A DNA stretch of 64,000 nt from Rhytidiadelphus loreus. Taxonomy: Eukaryota; Streptophyta; Bryopsida; Hypnales; Hylocomiaceae. The translations under genes and the position numbers were made by a program. Where the stretch lies: positions 30,943,001 to 31,007,000 of the forward strand of contig OX344765.1 in the NCBI GenBank assembly GCA_947034895.1. Reading direction: 5' to 3'. Under the pieces are notes generated by a model. That model did no database searches. It was not told the origin of the DNA and worked only from the letters and a program-made list of their open reading frames with translations. Positions 23,140-35,500 of the stretch are shown piece after piece. How positions within the stretch are numbered: position 1 is the stretch's first letter; each line of letters opens with the position of its first letter.

Positions 23140-26100
23140 ATCCAAGATTAGATATAATATGTTTTTAAATTTTAGGTACAATAAATATTTAGTAGTCTAT
23201 TTTGAATCTCACATAGTTTCTAATAAGCGCTCTAAGTGACTCCCATGTGCTTGACTTGCGGGTAACAATTAAATCTCTATTATTCACGAAATGAAATAGG
23301 AAATTGAAACCTCTTTGAAGGAATCAACTTAGGGTTCTCACATAGATTTATTGGACCGATTTAACTAAATTTATCATATGCAAGGCATGTTTAGGCAATT
23401 TGGGCAATTTCTACTAAATAGCTATAATTTGTACAAATTCCAGTTTTCTATCCTATTTACGTGCGGGATTTAGCTGTACTTAAAGGAAAACACTTGAGTT
23501 AGAACCAAATCATGTAATATATCTATTTCAGTTTTATACTCTTTTTCAACTTTTTGTATATAAAACTACATCCAAAATTGCAAAAGAAAAAGAAAAGAAA
23601 ATCATGACCCCTAAGTGACAAAATAAGAATTCACAACTTCCAAGCTCACATTCTAGCGTTGTTGTACTACAAGTAGTTATCATATCACATAGAGGTCGTA
23701 GAAAGCTTGATTGTCCCCTGTCTCCACAAGCCATACACGTGCAAAGGAAATGCCCCTACCACGTTGGGGCATTCCATTACTATAGTGGCATTGCATTGTT
23801 TAAATGCACAATTCCAATGCACCACTTATGCAAGTACTCACATGTGTGTAGACAAGTGATTCATCAAAGTACATATGCAAATGAAATGGGCACTATATAG
23901 AACGTGTCCTACACGTTGAGAGATTGATGTTGTTGTTTTCCAAGTGGACAAATTGATGTGTTGGTACTAAAAAGAGTTGGAGGTGAAGGATTGTAGTCTA
24001 GGTTTTGCACTTCCACAAAACTCAGGCAACAATAGTATAAGGGTTCTTTGTTTTAGGGAAAGGTTTAATCAATCTAGCATTTTATGACTAAAAGTCACTT
24101 ACAAATAGATTTATGTTTACAAGTTTAGTATAATATTATATCACTCTTATTTCCGTGTGTAGAATTTGTTGGCCACTATGTTACCAATGTAAGTATAAAG
24201 TCCCAATCCTATATAGTGTTCTAAGGGAGGTCAAATCATTCTTTGTCAAATAAATTAGGTTTTGTCAAATAAATTTTATATGTTGCATGCACTAGGACGT
24301 AATCATAACAAGATAGTATTGATAAAATAGTATATATATAATTCGTTCATTATACCTTTTTATGTTTTTATGTCAAGTAGTCTAGTCAATCTACAACTAA
24401 TGCAATCATGCATGAATGTCTAACGTTTCCGTATTCTACGTCAAATAATCCCAGTTGTGCAATGTATGATGATGTCAAATATCTCTTATTTGCTTTTGCT
24501 TTTGTCAAATTATTCCATTAATCCAAACCACAATGTTAATCCTTAAAAAAAATATATAAAACATACATTGGAACAATTTGCAATTTCACCCAACACATAA
24601 GTTTACGACCAAGATTTAAACAATTCACAATTTATATAATTTATACAAAACATAAGACTAAAACAAGAATCAAGCAATCAACAAGACACCAAGGATTCAA
24701 AAAGCATAAACTAATACCAATACATATATAAATTATAAGTAAAAATCAGGGACCTAAGACCACAAGGACCTAAGATAATCAAATATATAGATAAAAAACA
24801 ATCAACATATATGTAACTATATAAGACTCAAAACCATAGCCTTAAGCCCAAGACCAAGCTACCGCCCAAGCCCATACTGAAGACCGTGCGTTTGGCCCTA
24901 AAGTCGTGCGATTTGGCCCCGGTCGACCTCAAATCCCTAATCAGAAATTTGTGCAAGTCATAGAGACCCCCACCCCTTCATCTTGCGATTGATTGACTGT
25001 CGCACCTGTCGTTTCTCACTTTGATGATCAAATCTCGTTCACTTGCTTATTTGATCTATCAAACAGATTGTTGTAACGTACCATCGAAGGATTTCAAGAC
25101 CAAATTTCGTGATTTGGCAAATTTTGAGAAGATGTCAAGTAGGTGCGGTGATCTCGCAAAGTCCAATTTATTCTAAAACTCACCCCTTGCAATTCGATTG
25201 TAATTCTTCCCCAATTTTAATACGCACCAACAGCTAGCCTCGGTACTAAGTCTCCAACGATTTCAAGGAAACGCCGAGCAGGCCATTTCCTGCCCGCCCA
25301 AAAAAAAAAGGAGCCCCCTATATTGAACCGACTTTTCGGAATTTCTGCACTCCCTCTCAGTAATCCAGGGCCTCTAAGTGATTGCAAATATCAATTCAGA
25401 ATTTCCAAAAAAAAATTTGTGTAAAAAATAAAAAATTCAGTATTGCCTACGGGTAGGGGCAGGCATGCAGGCATTTTGGCAAATCTGTCGTGGACTTAGT
25501 GCCGAGGAGCGGCTAGTGTCGATCGTGGAAACGAGGAATCAAAAATTCCAAAGCCACAGGATCAAGGAGTAAGGAGGGTGAGCAAAAGATCGAGATAGTT
25601 CTAGTCATAGAGTTCTGTATTAGGTTCGATCAGCATTTCCACTCCTTCTCATCACTAGGCTTCATCTTGGAATATAAAACTTTGCGCTACTTCAACGATT
25701 GGCGCATCATTGCCGCAAGTATCATCGAATTGTTTAGGAATCTAGAGCAATGACTTGATCTTCCTGGACATACACACTTGAATCTATCAAGGTCTGAATT
25801 TCTTATTGGCTCCACAGATTTTGCCTCGCCGCGCTCCCCGATGCAGGTTTAACCACCGTTGATCTTCCCTACTACTTCTTGAATCCAGACAAGTTCGAAT
25901 TTCTGGACTAGGCCGCTTCTCCCAGTCAAGCTCCCAAATTCTTCCTGATCTGCTTCAAACTCTCCACCGATCAGCTCATATTCTCTTCAAATGTCGATCG
26001 CTCCTCCCATTGCTCAGATACGTCAATTTACTATGAGAACACAAAATTGATCCTTCTTTCTTCAATCCAAACGCTTTGTTTTCCGACCCTCAGATTACAG

Positions 26101-26400
26101 AGCTACCTAAACGGATCCAAAACACATACATTTTTCTCATGAAATGATTCCTCTTATACTGAAAATGCTCCGATCACCCCGCAGCGAAGGAACGTTATGC
26201 TTTGAATGCCTGTACAAAGATTCACTCGACAAACACACGAATACAATGCATGCACGACAGGTAAAAATCCCTAATCACAAGGAATTCACATAAACAAAAA
26301 CAACAAGGCATGTAATAAAACAATCACACAATAATGCACATAATAATATAATTCATATATAAAATTTAGAACTTACACAATGCCAATGTTTGCTTATTTT
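23140..26400. other. Spacer of the inverted repeat, first part
   Basis: AT-rich and gene-free as far as I can see. The part from about 24840 to 26200 is less AT-rich and may be decayed element or gene DNA, but no domain is readable in any frame. Confidence 0.5.
25276..25480. mobile_element. Possible MITE relative with degenerate ends
   Basis: The interior shares the layout of the family at 3234-3459: a poly-A/T run next to GGAGCCCCCTAT, then a GGGCCTC-like block, then TTTGTGTAAAAAATAAA before the other end. The ends (GCAGGCCATTTCCTGCCC and GGGGCAGGCATGCAGGC) are only weakly inverse to each other. I could not find a target duplication. Confidence 0.35.
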
Positions 26401-26449
26401 TTTAGGATTTCATAGTTTTCCAAAAAAATGAACCGGTCTGATTATGAAG

Positions 26450-26473
26450 AGGTGTGATTTAAGTCACACCTCA
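26450..26473. repeat. 24-bp near-perfect palindrome
   Basis: GAGGTGTGA, a six-base centre, then TCACACCTC. It lies about 460 bases beyond the end of the transposase pseudogene. Confidence 0.8.
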
Positions 26474-26935
26474 TTCATCCAAGTGTTTTTATTTTTAATT
26501 TTCCCATCCATTCTTGTGCATAAACCTATTCACACTATAAATGCATTTTAACTTTTATATTTTACTTTACTTCTATTTTTTCCTACAAAAGGGTCCCTAA
26601 CAGCTACACTAATAATATTAACTAGTGTTTATAACACTAATTACGAACTTGAACACTAAATGTCAATTGAATCAATAATGTATACACACTAAATCTCAAT
26701 TTGAATTCTAATTGCCATCACCCATGATGTTTTACACCTTCCAAATTTTACAAAGTTGATATGTAGTGTTTATTGAGAGTACCACTTTTTTACAATTTCA
26801 AAAAAAAAACCCACATTTTATAGACTTTGGCACAAAAATCATGAAACAATGAAGAAGACATTTTCAAAAAGCCAATCATTTTATTACAAACAACATGTGT
26901 CCATCACATACAGTGCAAAGCACTAGAAAATACTT

Positions 26936-28440
26936 CTAGGGTGCTCTAATAAAATTAGGCACTTCTTGACCTTGGAAGTATTGCAAATGCTTTGCAATAA
27001 TTTCCTATAGATGAGGAAATAATTGGTTTACATTTCATGAACCATCAACATCTAAAGCCATTCCACAACAGATCATGGCCTTTCTGGCATAAGACATATT
27101 GCCAAAATCCACTTGCCTATTCACATCTTCTACAGTATCCGCTGTCAACTACAAAAAAAATCTCTTACCAGGATTTGTCAATTTGCCAAACCACTGATCA
27201 TCTTCACGAGGGATATTTTGCCATGCATTTAATTGAATCAATTTGGTCTTTTGGGCTTCCCAACGAGTAGTCCAAGCATCTTTTATCTTTGAAATAATAA
27301 AGGTATCTGCAAGTTGGCATAGGTGGATGGAGCATGGAGGCAAATACCTCAAAGTGGTATTTTTAGTTGCTAGAACATCTCTCAACACTGGTGTTATCAT
27401 ATGCGTAGTAGAATTATCTACCCATATAGTTTTCAACCATTGGTGAAGGTCAGACTGAAAAGCATGAGTTTCCCTAAAGTACTCAGGGAAAATAGACTAA
27501 TCCATCCAAACCTTTGGACCAGTCCTATATGAAACTCCAGAGACGTTATCTTCTAATCTCCAAATAGGATAGCTCCTATTTTTATTTGTAAAAATCAACA
27601 TAAGAGCTTCAATAGTTGATCTACGATCTCCAGAGATTTTGACCACCATGGTCATAGATTCTCCACTTGAAACTACCTCGGCATATTTCACCGTGGTATC
27701 TCCCCCAAAACCCAATGTCCAGCCATTGTCAACATTGACAACAAAGTGTGTTTCATCTATATTTTCCATTAAGTTCTCATCCAAAACACCGGATTGGAAC
27801 CCCCTTTGTAAGACTCCTAAATGAAATGCAGTTTGCATTTCAATTTGAAGTTCTTTATCAAGACTACAAGAGAGCCTACCACGTTCTGATAGGAATACAA
27901 TGTTATGTACTCCCATAAACTGTTGAATCCAACTATGACACAATTTGTTGGTGAGCAATTTTTGGTCTACAGAATCAGTGGATTCAATGGTATAAATTGA
28001 CTCTAGCCCCAGTAACACCTCTAGAGCCAACTCTAACAAAATTTTGAAAGAAAATTTTACACCAGATTTTTGAAGTTCTTCGAAAGCCTCCATGACCCTT
28101 GGATATAGCCATTGGACCCAATTGGAGCGCTTCTTGCCACATCCTGTCTTGGCTTTGAAGTGGAGTCTCTTTCGTTTGCCAATTTGATTGCGGTTGCACG
28201 CTAATTGTAATTCTTCATCAACTTCAATGTAGTTGCCTCGTTGTTGCCACCATCGTGTAGCTCTTACATAATTGGCAACTTTTTAACTCCGAAAGTGCTC
28301 AGGAAAAGCTTGAATAGAGCGTCCATTGAGGCCAGCAAGTCCATGAGTTGCTTCATCTTCTATCATCCATGCAATGACTATTTTTCGGTTGAGAAAAGTG
28401 GAAACTTGTTACAAGCATCGTGAAGAGGTGTTGACAAGAA
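26936..28440 (-). pseudogene. pogo/Tc1-mariner-like transposase, decayed
   Basis: The minus strand keeps one reading frame for about 1.5 kb without any frameshift. N-terminal part: VIAWMIEDEATHGLAGLNGR, then ATRWWQQRGNY, then a basic GKRKR patch and NWVQWLYPRVMEAFEELQKS. The catalytic part has NIDETHFVVNVDNGWTLGFG (first Asp), YRTGPKVWMD, then VDNSTTH (second Asp) and LPPCSIHLCQLADTFIISKI followed by KDAWTTRWE. The C-terminal part has ARKAMICCGMALDVDGS and LFPHL-stop-EIIAKH. This layout is that of the DDE superfamily of pogo/jerky-like transposases; the match is from memory. In-frame stops sit at 28283-28285, 27497-27499, 27149-27151, 27035-27037 and 27005-27007. The frame ends at 26936-26938. 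Confidence 0.8.
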
Positions 28441-28530
28441 GATCATAAAGCATAAGGGGAAATTCAGTTGGTGTACATGGCCGCGAGTTCCTTGAGTTTT
28501 CTAACTCTGTGAACTCAACCACATGCACAG

Positions 28531-28561
28531 TCTGATGTGGCCGAAGTTCGGCCACATCAGA
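28531..28561. repeat. 31-bp perfect palindrome
   Basis: TCTGATGTGGCCGAA, one G, then the exact inverse TTCGGCCACATCAGA. It lies about 90 bases beyond the 5' side of the transposase pseudogene and borders a 110-base run of almost pure A/T. It could be two abutting transposon ends or a cruciform-forming site. Confidence 0.9.
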
Positions 28562-29480
28562 TTTTAATATTTAATATTTAAATTTTTTTTAATTATGATT
28601 TAAAAATTAATTAATTTAAAATTAAAATTTAAAAAAAAAATATTTATATTTTATTTTATTTTATTTTATTCTGACTGCGTACGTTTGGTTCACAACCAAG
28701 GGAATAGGCCTGAAACAACATTCCCTTGGCCTGAAATCTCTTCTAATGAGGTGGACGATCTGCAAAACGACATGTAGAAAACAAACTATATTTAAAACAA
28801 TTTTTCCTCAATATATTATTCAACAAGTATTTGCTCTTAAGCATCTTTTAAATTGAAAACCATATTATATTGATTCAAAAGTGAATTGAAAAGTGAACTA
28901 AGTATTAAATTTAGAATGAAATTAATGGTTCAAAATGGAATTAAAAAAGAAGTAGAGAACTAAAAATTTGATTGACAATTCAAAATAAAAAATTAAATGA
29001 ATAAATTTAGATTTGAAATTGAAAGTATTGTGATGCTTTTTTAATTTAAATTTGAAGTTACTGTACATTTGCAATTTGCAATCATTGTAAAATTATTGCA
29101 GTGAACTCATGAATTTGAATAAAGAGTATGATACTTTAGAATTTAAACTTAAAATAAAATAGAGAATGTAAAACAAACTTCTAAATTTATATTCAAAAAT
29201 ATATTTGACATTGAAAAGAAAAAGAAAAAACACGTAAGTTCTTGAAGTTTGGATGCTAAAATATAAAGCAAGCGATTGCAATAATTCATTGGATTTGAAG
29301 GTTTAGTCAAATTTTCAAAATTGTATGGATAGAATAATTCTTGATGCTTCAACATTTTGTTTAATTTCAATCCACATAATGAAGATCTCATGAGTTCATT
29401 GCAATATGAATTTGAACTTGGAAATAAGCTTAATCACATTGATCATGCAAGTGTTCGTAGTAAATGAATTGAATTCATAA
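28562..29480. other. AT-rich spacer DNA
   Basis: It begins with an A/T-only tract with TTTTA repeats up to about 28670. A 10-bp inverted pair (CCAAGGGAAT and ATTCCCTTGG) spans 28697-28740. No gene is supported. Confidence 0.55.
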
Positions 29481-29487
29481 TTCTATT

Positions 29488-29844
29488 CTAGAAATGGAAT
29501 TCTAAGCATGCAAAATTTATGAAATCAACAATACAGAATACTACAATTAAATTCAAGGCAAGTATTGTGGACGATGCACCTGCAGGGAGGGGGTCAACAT
29601 TGACAAAATGGTTCACTAGAGCAACAAGGCAGTGTCGGGGATTTGCTCCGCTACTAGTGTGAAGATTCTCGTTGTGGTTGTCCTCTACAAGTCTATCAAT
29701 GTGAAGATTCTTATTGTGGTTGTCTTCTACAAGTCTATCAATGTAATGATTCTCGTTGTGGTTGTCCTCTACAAGTCTACTAGAGTGAAGATTTTCGTTG
29801 TGGTTGAGATCCACAAGTGGAACAAAAGCCACATGGGTTGCCAT
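29488..29844 (-). CDS. Hypothetical 118-aa protein with 14-residue repeats
   Basis: The frame starts at ATG (29844-29842) and contains three to four copies of a 14-residue unit resembling DRLVEDNHNENLHI, encoded by the 42-bp minisatellite. A hydrophobic tail with STILALNLIVVFCIVDF follows. The repeat length is a multiple of three and the frame stays open through all copies. That allows a real small protein but also follows from any open 42-bp unit. I recognise no family, and I see no promoter or intron signals that settle it. It may be only a repeat. Confidence 0.25.
   Translation of the reverse strand: MATHVAFVPLVDLNHNENLHSSRLVEDNHNENHYIDRLVEDNHNKNLHIDRLVEDNHNENLHTSSGANPRHCLVALVNHFVNVDPLPAGASSTILALNLIVVFCIVDFINFACLEFHF
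29659..29826. repeat. 42-bp minisatellite, about four copies
   Basis: Units begin GTGAAGATTCTCGTTGTGGT and continue TGTCCTCTACAAGTCTATCAAT. The first three copies are close; the fourth is diverged at its end. The repeats abut, so this is not a CRISPR-like array. Confidence 0.9.
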
Positions 29845-29849
29845 CTAAA

Positions 29850-31260
29850 GATTAGCTTGAGTAAAAATTTGTAGTGTGATTGTAGTGTGACCGCTCAGTT
29901 AATCTGCAAAAAGAAGCCACAAACCTATCAGAATGCCGCAAAAAACATCTATAATGTCAAGTAATTTAACAAATCGAGTACACCAATCAACTAAAGCTAA
30001 GGTATGTGCACCCAGAATGAACAAGAACATCTAGATCTTGCAATGAAATAAAACTATAGTACCAAAAATCATCACAAGTTATCAAGAACCAATTAAATCA
30101 AAAAGCGTAATACCTGGAAACGCAACTCTACGCACAGCCGCAGTGTCCTTACGGGGTTGAGCCAGGTGGAGCGGAGAGAGGCAGAGCGGTGGGAGGTAGG
30201 CACAGAGGAGCAGGCGCAGAGTAGAGAGGCGGAGAGGAGGGAGGCGGCAAAAGAAAAGGTGGTGGAAGTAGAAGGCGGTGCATTGATTTCGAGTCTTACT
30301 GTCAACACTAAATGGAAAGTAGTTGGAAATTGGTGTTCAAGGGTAAACACAATAGACTACACTTATCTTCACTAAACACTAATTAACATTATTAATGTAG
30401 TTTTATTCTAAATTTACTATTTAAAAAAAAAATCTTTCTACAAGGATTCCTAGCAATTCAACTTATTGTGACAATTCTTATCACAATAATGTTGTAGTGT
30501 TTTTTCATAGGCTTTTTTTTACACCACGTTGAAAAGTTTCTGAATTAATGTAGGAAGTTTACCATATGTTCATTATGTTGGATTTGGAAGTCAATACAGG
30601 GAATAGAGCATTGAAGTGGTGAATTAAATATAATGTTATTTTTTATAATATGTAGACTTTTTTCAGTGATCAAAACACTATTTTCATGAATTAAATTGTT
30701 TCTTCATATCCTTGTACCTAAGCCATGATGTTTTAGGAGTCATATTCTTCAAAATGTTATTCTTAATTATTAAAAAAAATTAAATAGGCTAGAATATGAG
30801 AAATTCATGTGATATGAAAAACTTAACTCCAAAACTCCCAACCTATTTTTTTCCATCAAAAAACATTCCAAACTACCATTTCTATTGCAAAGTGCAAAAG
30901 GCTTTAGAAATTGTTTGTTTGGCATATCTAATTGTAGGATGAATTTAGAGTTAAGCTCTTTACTTTATTTGTTCTATTTTTTATTTTTTATTTTATTTGT
31001 ACAAAATTATTTATCATGCTACCAAATTTTGCATGCAATTTAAAAAATTTATTTGGATATAAAAATATAGGTAAAAATTGTTTTTAGAAAGTCCAAACTA
31101 AATATGGTTTGAAAATTCATTTTTTATTATCAAATCTACATGTTCAGTTGTTTTAATCCATTTATCTAGATTTTCAATCAATTAAGATGAATTCATCCTC
31201 GACCTCAATTATGATAAATTCATCTAAAATCAAATAAAAATAAAAATAAGAAATCAAATA
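29850..31260. other. Spacer DNA, gene-free
   Basis: It contains a purine-rich plus-strand tract (GGAGCGGAGAGAGGCAGAGC and following, about 30168-30270). The rest is AT-rich. No gene is supported. Confidence 0.5.
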
Positions 31261-31265
31261 AAAAA

Positions 31266-31468
31266 CCTTGATTCAATTAATAACCTTCAAGTTTATGGGA
31301 ATGCTTTGGAGGCAATTCTTCACAATGCTCACACCTTATAGTCTTAAAGGGTAGAGAAAATCTAAAGAATGGATCAATAAAATAAAATAAAATTGAATTA
31401 TGAGCCTTGATCCAATTAATAACCTTCAAGTATGTGGTGGTACTTTGGAGGCAATTCTTCACAATGCC
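31266..31468. repeat. Direct duplication at the inner edge of the right arm
   Basis: The block CCTTGATTCAATTAATAACC, then TTCAAG and GGAGGCAATTCTTCACAATG, occurs at 31266-31336 and again, about 138 bases later, at 31404-31468. It ends a few bases before the arm begins at 31472. Confidence 0.85.
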
Positions 31469-32548
31469 TTGTATGTTTAATACCATGCATTAGATTTTAT
31501 GTAGAAAAAATATAGAAGGGCAATAATATGTGGGGGAAAATAATTTTGTAGAGTGGATATTTATAGAAGAAATGGACAAAAAATGATACAATATTTGTCC
31601 CAAATTATCCATGAACCTTGGATGATTGCCTCAAGAGTTATTTGTAAAGTCCTTTGAAGTCACTTAGAATTTGAAGAAACTATCATGAATTTTGCTTTAA
31701 TTTACTCTTATTGCACTCATCGTATTCATTAGAATATATTATAGATGATTAGTAGTAAGTTGTTTGACACAACTATAGTGCATTGATTATAGTTTGTTAA
31801 TGTATTTTTCTGGCTATAGTACATTTGTCCAAACATATTGTACTTTAGTTTTTTGTAACCATAAAAAAAATAGTTTGAAAGAGAAGGGACAAAGGAAGAA
31901 AGAAGAAAGGATATAAAAACAATAATAGGAAAAAAATCATACAACAACTATTAGTTCTAATTTTTAAATCTAATATAGGGGCCAAAAAATTTGACTCAAA
32001 AAGATGTTATAAATAATATAGGGTGCTATAATAAATGATAATTTAAAATTATTTTTAACAATAGGATATATTAAAATATAAAATATAAGGTAAATAGCCC
32101 CCCATAAAATATCCCTTGATCTCATGTATATACTAAACTTCTAAACTAGTGACCTCCCCGAGAAGTGAAGAAAACTCAAGATGGACTAGTGGAGGAAATC
32201 TACAACAAGGGTACGGTATTTTGAGGTGGTGATCATGCTAAGAGTCCGACGACAGAATTGGATTACTAAGACTTCCTTCTGTATGAAAGATTTCATGTTC
32301 ACCGAAAATTAAAAAAGATAGTCAAGATTTGATTCTATTTCTTCATATGTGTAAAGTATGAATATAAACTTGCACATCTTTCCAGGAATTTCATGACATA
32401 TTCCACAAAAAATTATACAGAATACGACATTCGAAATTATTTCCATGTTCCCACACAAGAAATTTCGTGTCGCGGAAATACCTCCACACTCCGGCACGGT
32501 CATAGCCTTCCGGCGAAGAAGCAGAAATAAGTTCTGGGATCGCTGGTC

Positions 32549-35500
32549 TTGAGTGTTCTCTGTAGAACGACGTCGTACGATGTAGCTGAGCTGAGCTATG
32601 GCGATGGATTGCCTTTCCTTGTGCCTGCAGGTCCTCCGCTTCTCGTGAATCCGGCGGTCACAGATCCCGAGGGACTTGCTGCGCACGTCAAGTATCACGC
32701 AAAGAACTCACCGTCGTTCAATCCGCTGCGATTTGAGGCGAAACAAGCCTACTTCGCCACGGCGCAAAGTGTGAAAGACAAGGTCATTCACAGATGGAAC
32801 GAAACGTTCAAGCTTTTCCAGGCCACCGATGCAAAGACCGTGCATTACCCCTCCATGGAGTTCCTGCAGGTTGTACTCTGGTGAACTAGGACTCGCCTTT
32901 GTTGCATTGGACCTACAAACTCTTAACAAGAATGCTCTGCACGTCGGGACAAAGCTGTGAAGAAAGTTTCGTCGGGATAGGCATTTTAGGTTCACGGCCA
33001 ATTGCAACTTGTTTTTTCTGCTAAGTTTTTGTTTTTGTTTCTTGTTTTCCCTGCTTGGATTGCTCACAGTTGGCTGTTGTGGGGCAGAGCCTTGACCAAT
33101 ACCTTAAGTTAGGCAACGAATATGTTGAAGCTTTAAAGAAGCTTGGATATGAGTACGAGGACGTCGCTGAACAGGTTTGTAGTAAACCAGGTTCGTTTTG
33201 ATATTTCGAATTGAACTTGATCTACAATTGTTTGTTGCTCCCGTGTTCGTGAGATGTAAATGATACATTGTTGATTGTAGGAGCCAGATGCAGCTCTTGG
33301 GAACGGAGGACTCGGAAGATTGGCATCGTGCTTCTTGGACTCTTTAGCCACGTTGAATTGTCCTGCTTGGGGATACGGATTGCGCTACGAGTACGGTTTA
33401 TTCCGTCAAGAAATTGACAAGGATGGGCAACACGAGGTGGTTGAGAATTGGCTGGAGGTGCTGTCACACAAATCTTACATCGATAGGGATCCTACGAACA
33501 CTTGCATTTCGATATGAGAGTTGCATTGACTACTTGACATCATGTAGGGGCCTTTCTTTTCTTCAATTTTAAGTATATTCTCACCAACGAATGGCATACT
33601 CTTCACTGATTCTAGTGATGTAAAGTTTAACCCCGTTTGAATTAAAATTTTCACAGTATGATCAGTGGAACTGGTCATGTTGAAACCTTGAAGTGTGCTC
33701 GTTTAGTGCAGATGGGATCCCCGTGGGAAATTGCAAGGCACGACATTGGCTATCCGATTAAATTTTTCGGGAAGCCGTTCGAGACGTATGCTGGAAACTA
33801 AGAAACAGTGGATCGCTGGAGACAATGTTGGAGCCGTTGCATACGATGTTCCTGTTCCCGGCTACAAGACCCAAAACACCATATGCTTGCGGCTCTGGTT
33901 CGCAAAAGTAAGTCCTAGGTAAGAACTTCGACCTGGCAGCTTTGAACGCCGGCGACTACGATACAGCGGCCTCTCTGCGAAACAACGCACAGAGAGTACT
34001 GAATCCTAACTAGACAATGCATTGCTATTTCCTGAAGTACGAAGAAGCTCAAATTGGGCCTCGTGTTCTCGTTTATCAGTTTTGAGGAGTTCATTTGGGG
34101 ATTTTATTTTTTCCAATTTAATTTGAGATTTGACTACCACATGCGATTGTCTTCACTTATTATGGTGATAATACAATTTGGTCATGTCTGGAAATATTTT
34201 TTTCACCATGTACGATGAATCGAATTGGTGATTTTAAGAGCATGAGTCTTGAAGTCATATAAGTTCCATGGCTACACTTGAGCATCCGAATTTGATTTCG
34301 CCGAAAGTTGAAAGCTGCCAAGGAGGACCCACTGAAGCCAAAAGTGTTGGCGAGAATGGCGAATCTGAGTGTGATTGCAGGCAACAAAGTGAACGGCGTT
34401 GCAGCTATTCGCATTGAATAGTGAAGAACGAAGTCTTGAAGGACTTTTACAAGGTACTTTTACTTGGACTTGCAAATTGTGATTGAGGGTCAGATCACTG
34501 GCGAAAGTTGGAAGAATCATTTGAATTAACCCTAGAAGTAATGTCATGATGTGTGAAACAGCTATGGCCAGAGAAATTCCAGAACAAAACGAATGGAGTA
34601 ACTCCCAGACGGTGGCTGGCATATTGCAACCCTGAACTGAGCGACATGATCACCAATTGGCTGGGCAGTCGGGACTGCATTCCTGGTTGGCCTTCGCAAG
34701 GTTGGCCCTATATCCTATATCTTTTCCCAGGTATTGAAGGTTTTCCTTTGAATCGTACAGTTTGCTTGATGACGTTCTCCTGAACTTTTGGTCTTCAAAT
34801 TGAGCAGCATGTATCAAATCAGGATTTTCTGAAGGAGTGGAGATTAGCAAAGCAAGCCTGTGAGAAATTACTGGCAGGTTTCATCAAGAAAAAACCCGGC
34901 GACGTTGTCAACCCGAATTCTATGTTCGACATTCAGGGGCGTTCGTGTCTAGCTTAAGGTTCCTGGAAGAATCGAAGGAAAATTGGTTAGAATAAACTGA
35001 TAAACGTCATCCAAGAGAGTAAAGAGATGATTGATTGCAGATCAAGAGAATTCATGAGTACGAAAGGCAGCTTATGAGCATGATGGGAGTGATGTACCGG
35101 TACAAGAAAATGAAGGAAATGGGGGCCAAGGAACGCGAGGCCAAGTATGTACCTCGGGTTTGTATATTTGGTGGAAAAGCTTTCGCTACATATTTGCAAG
35201 CGAAGCGCATTGTGAAGCTCATCACAGACGTGGCCTCCCTCGTGAACAAAGACCCCGAAATTGGAGATTTCCTAAAAGTCATCTTTGTTCCGGATTACAA
35301 TGCTAGTGTGGCAGAGATGCTCATTCCTGCAAGCCACCTCTCCCAGCACATCAGGTGACCTATAAGGATAAGTTGCATATAAAATTGTTGTTTCTATTCC
35401 TTATTCCGCAGCAACTGGACATGATTACCACATTTCTTCACCTCAGCCTTTGTGAATTTCGCCCCAATTTGAAGTATATGGCAGTCGCAATATCTTCCTC

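Noticed and set aside
29659..29826. CRISPR-like array
   Set aside because: The 42-bp units abut with no spacers, and the DNA is eukaryotic. It is a minisatellite.
30093..30350. 85-codon Ser/Leu-rich minus-strand frame
   Set aside because: It arises from the purine-rich GGAG-repeat tract. No domain, no conserved partner.
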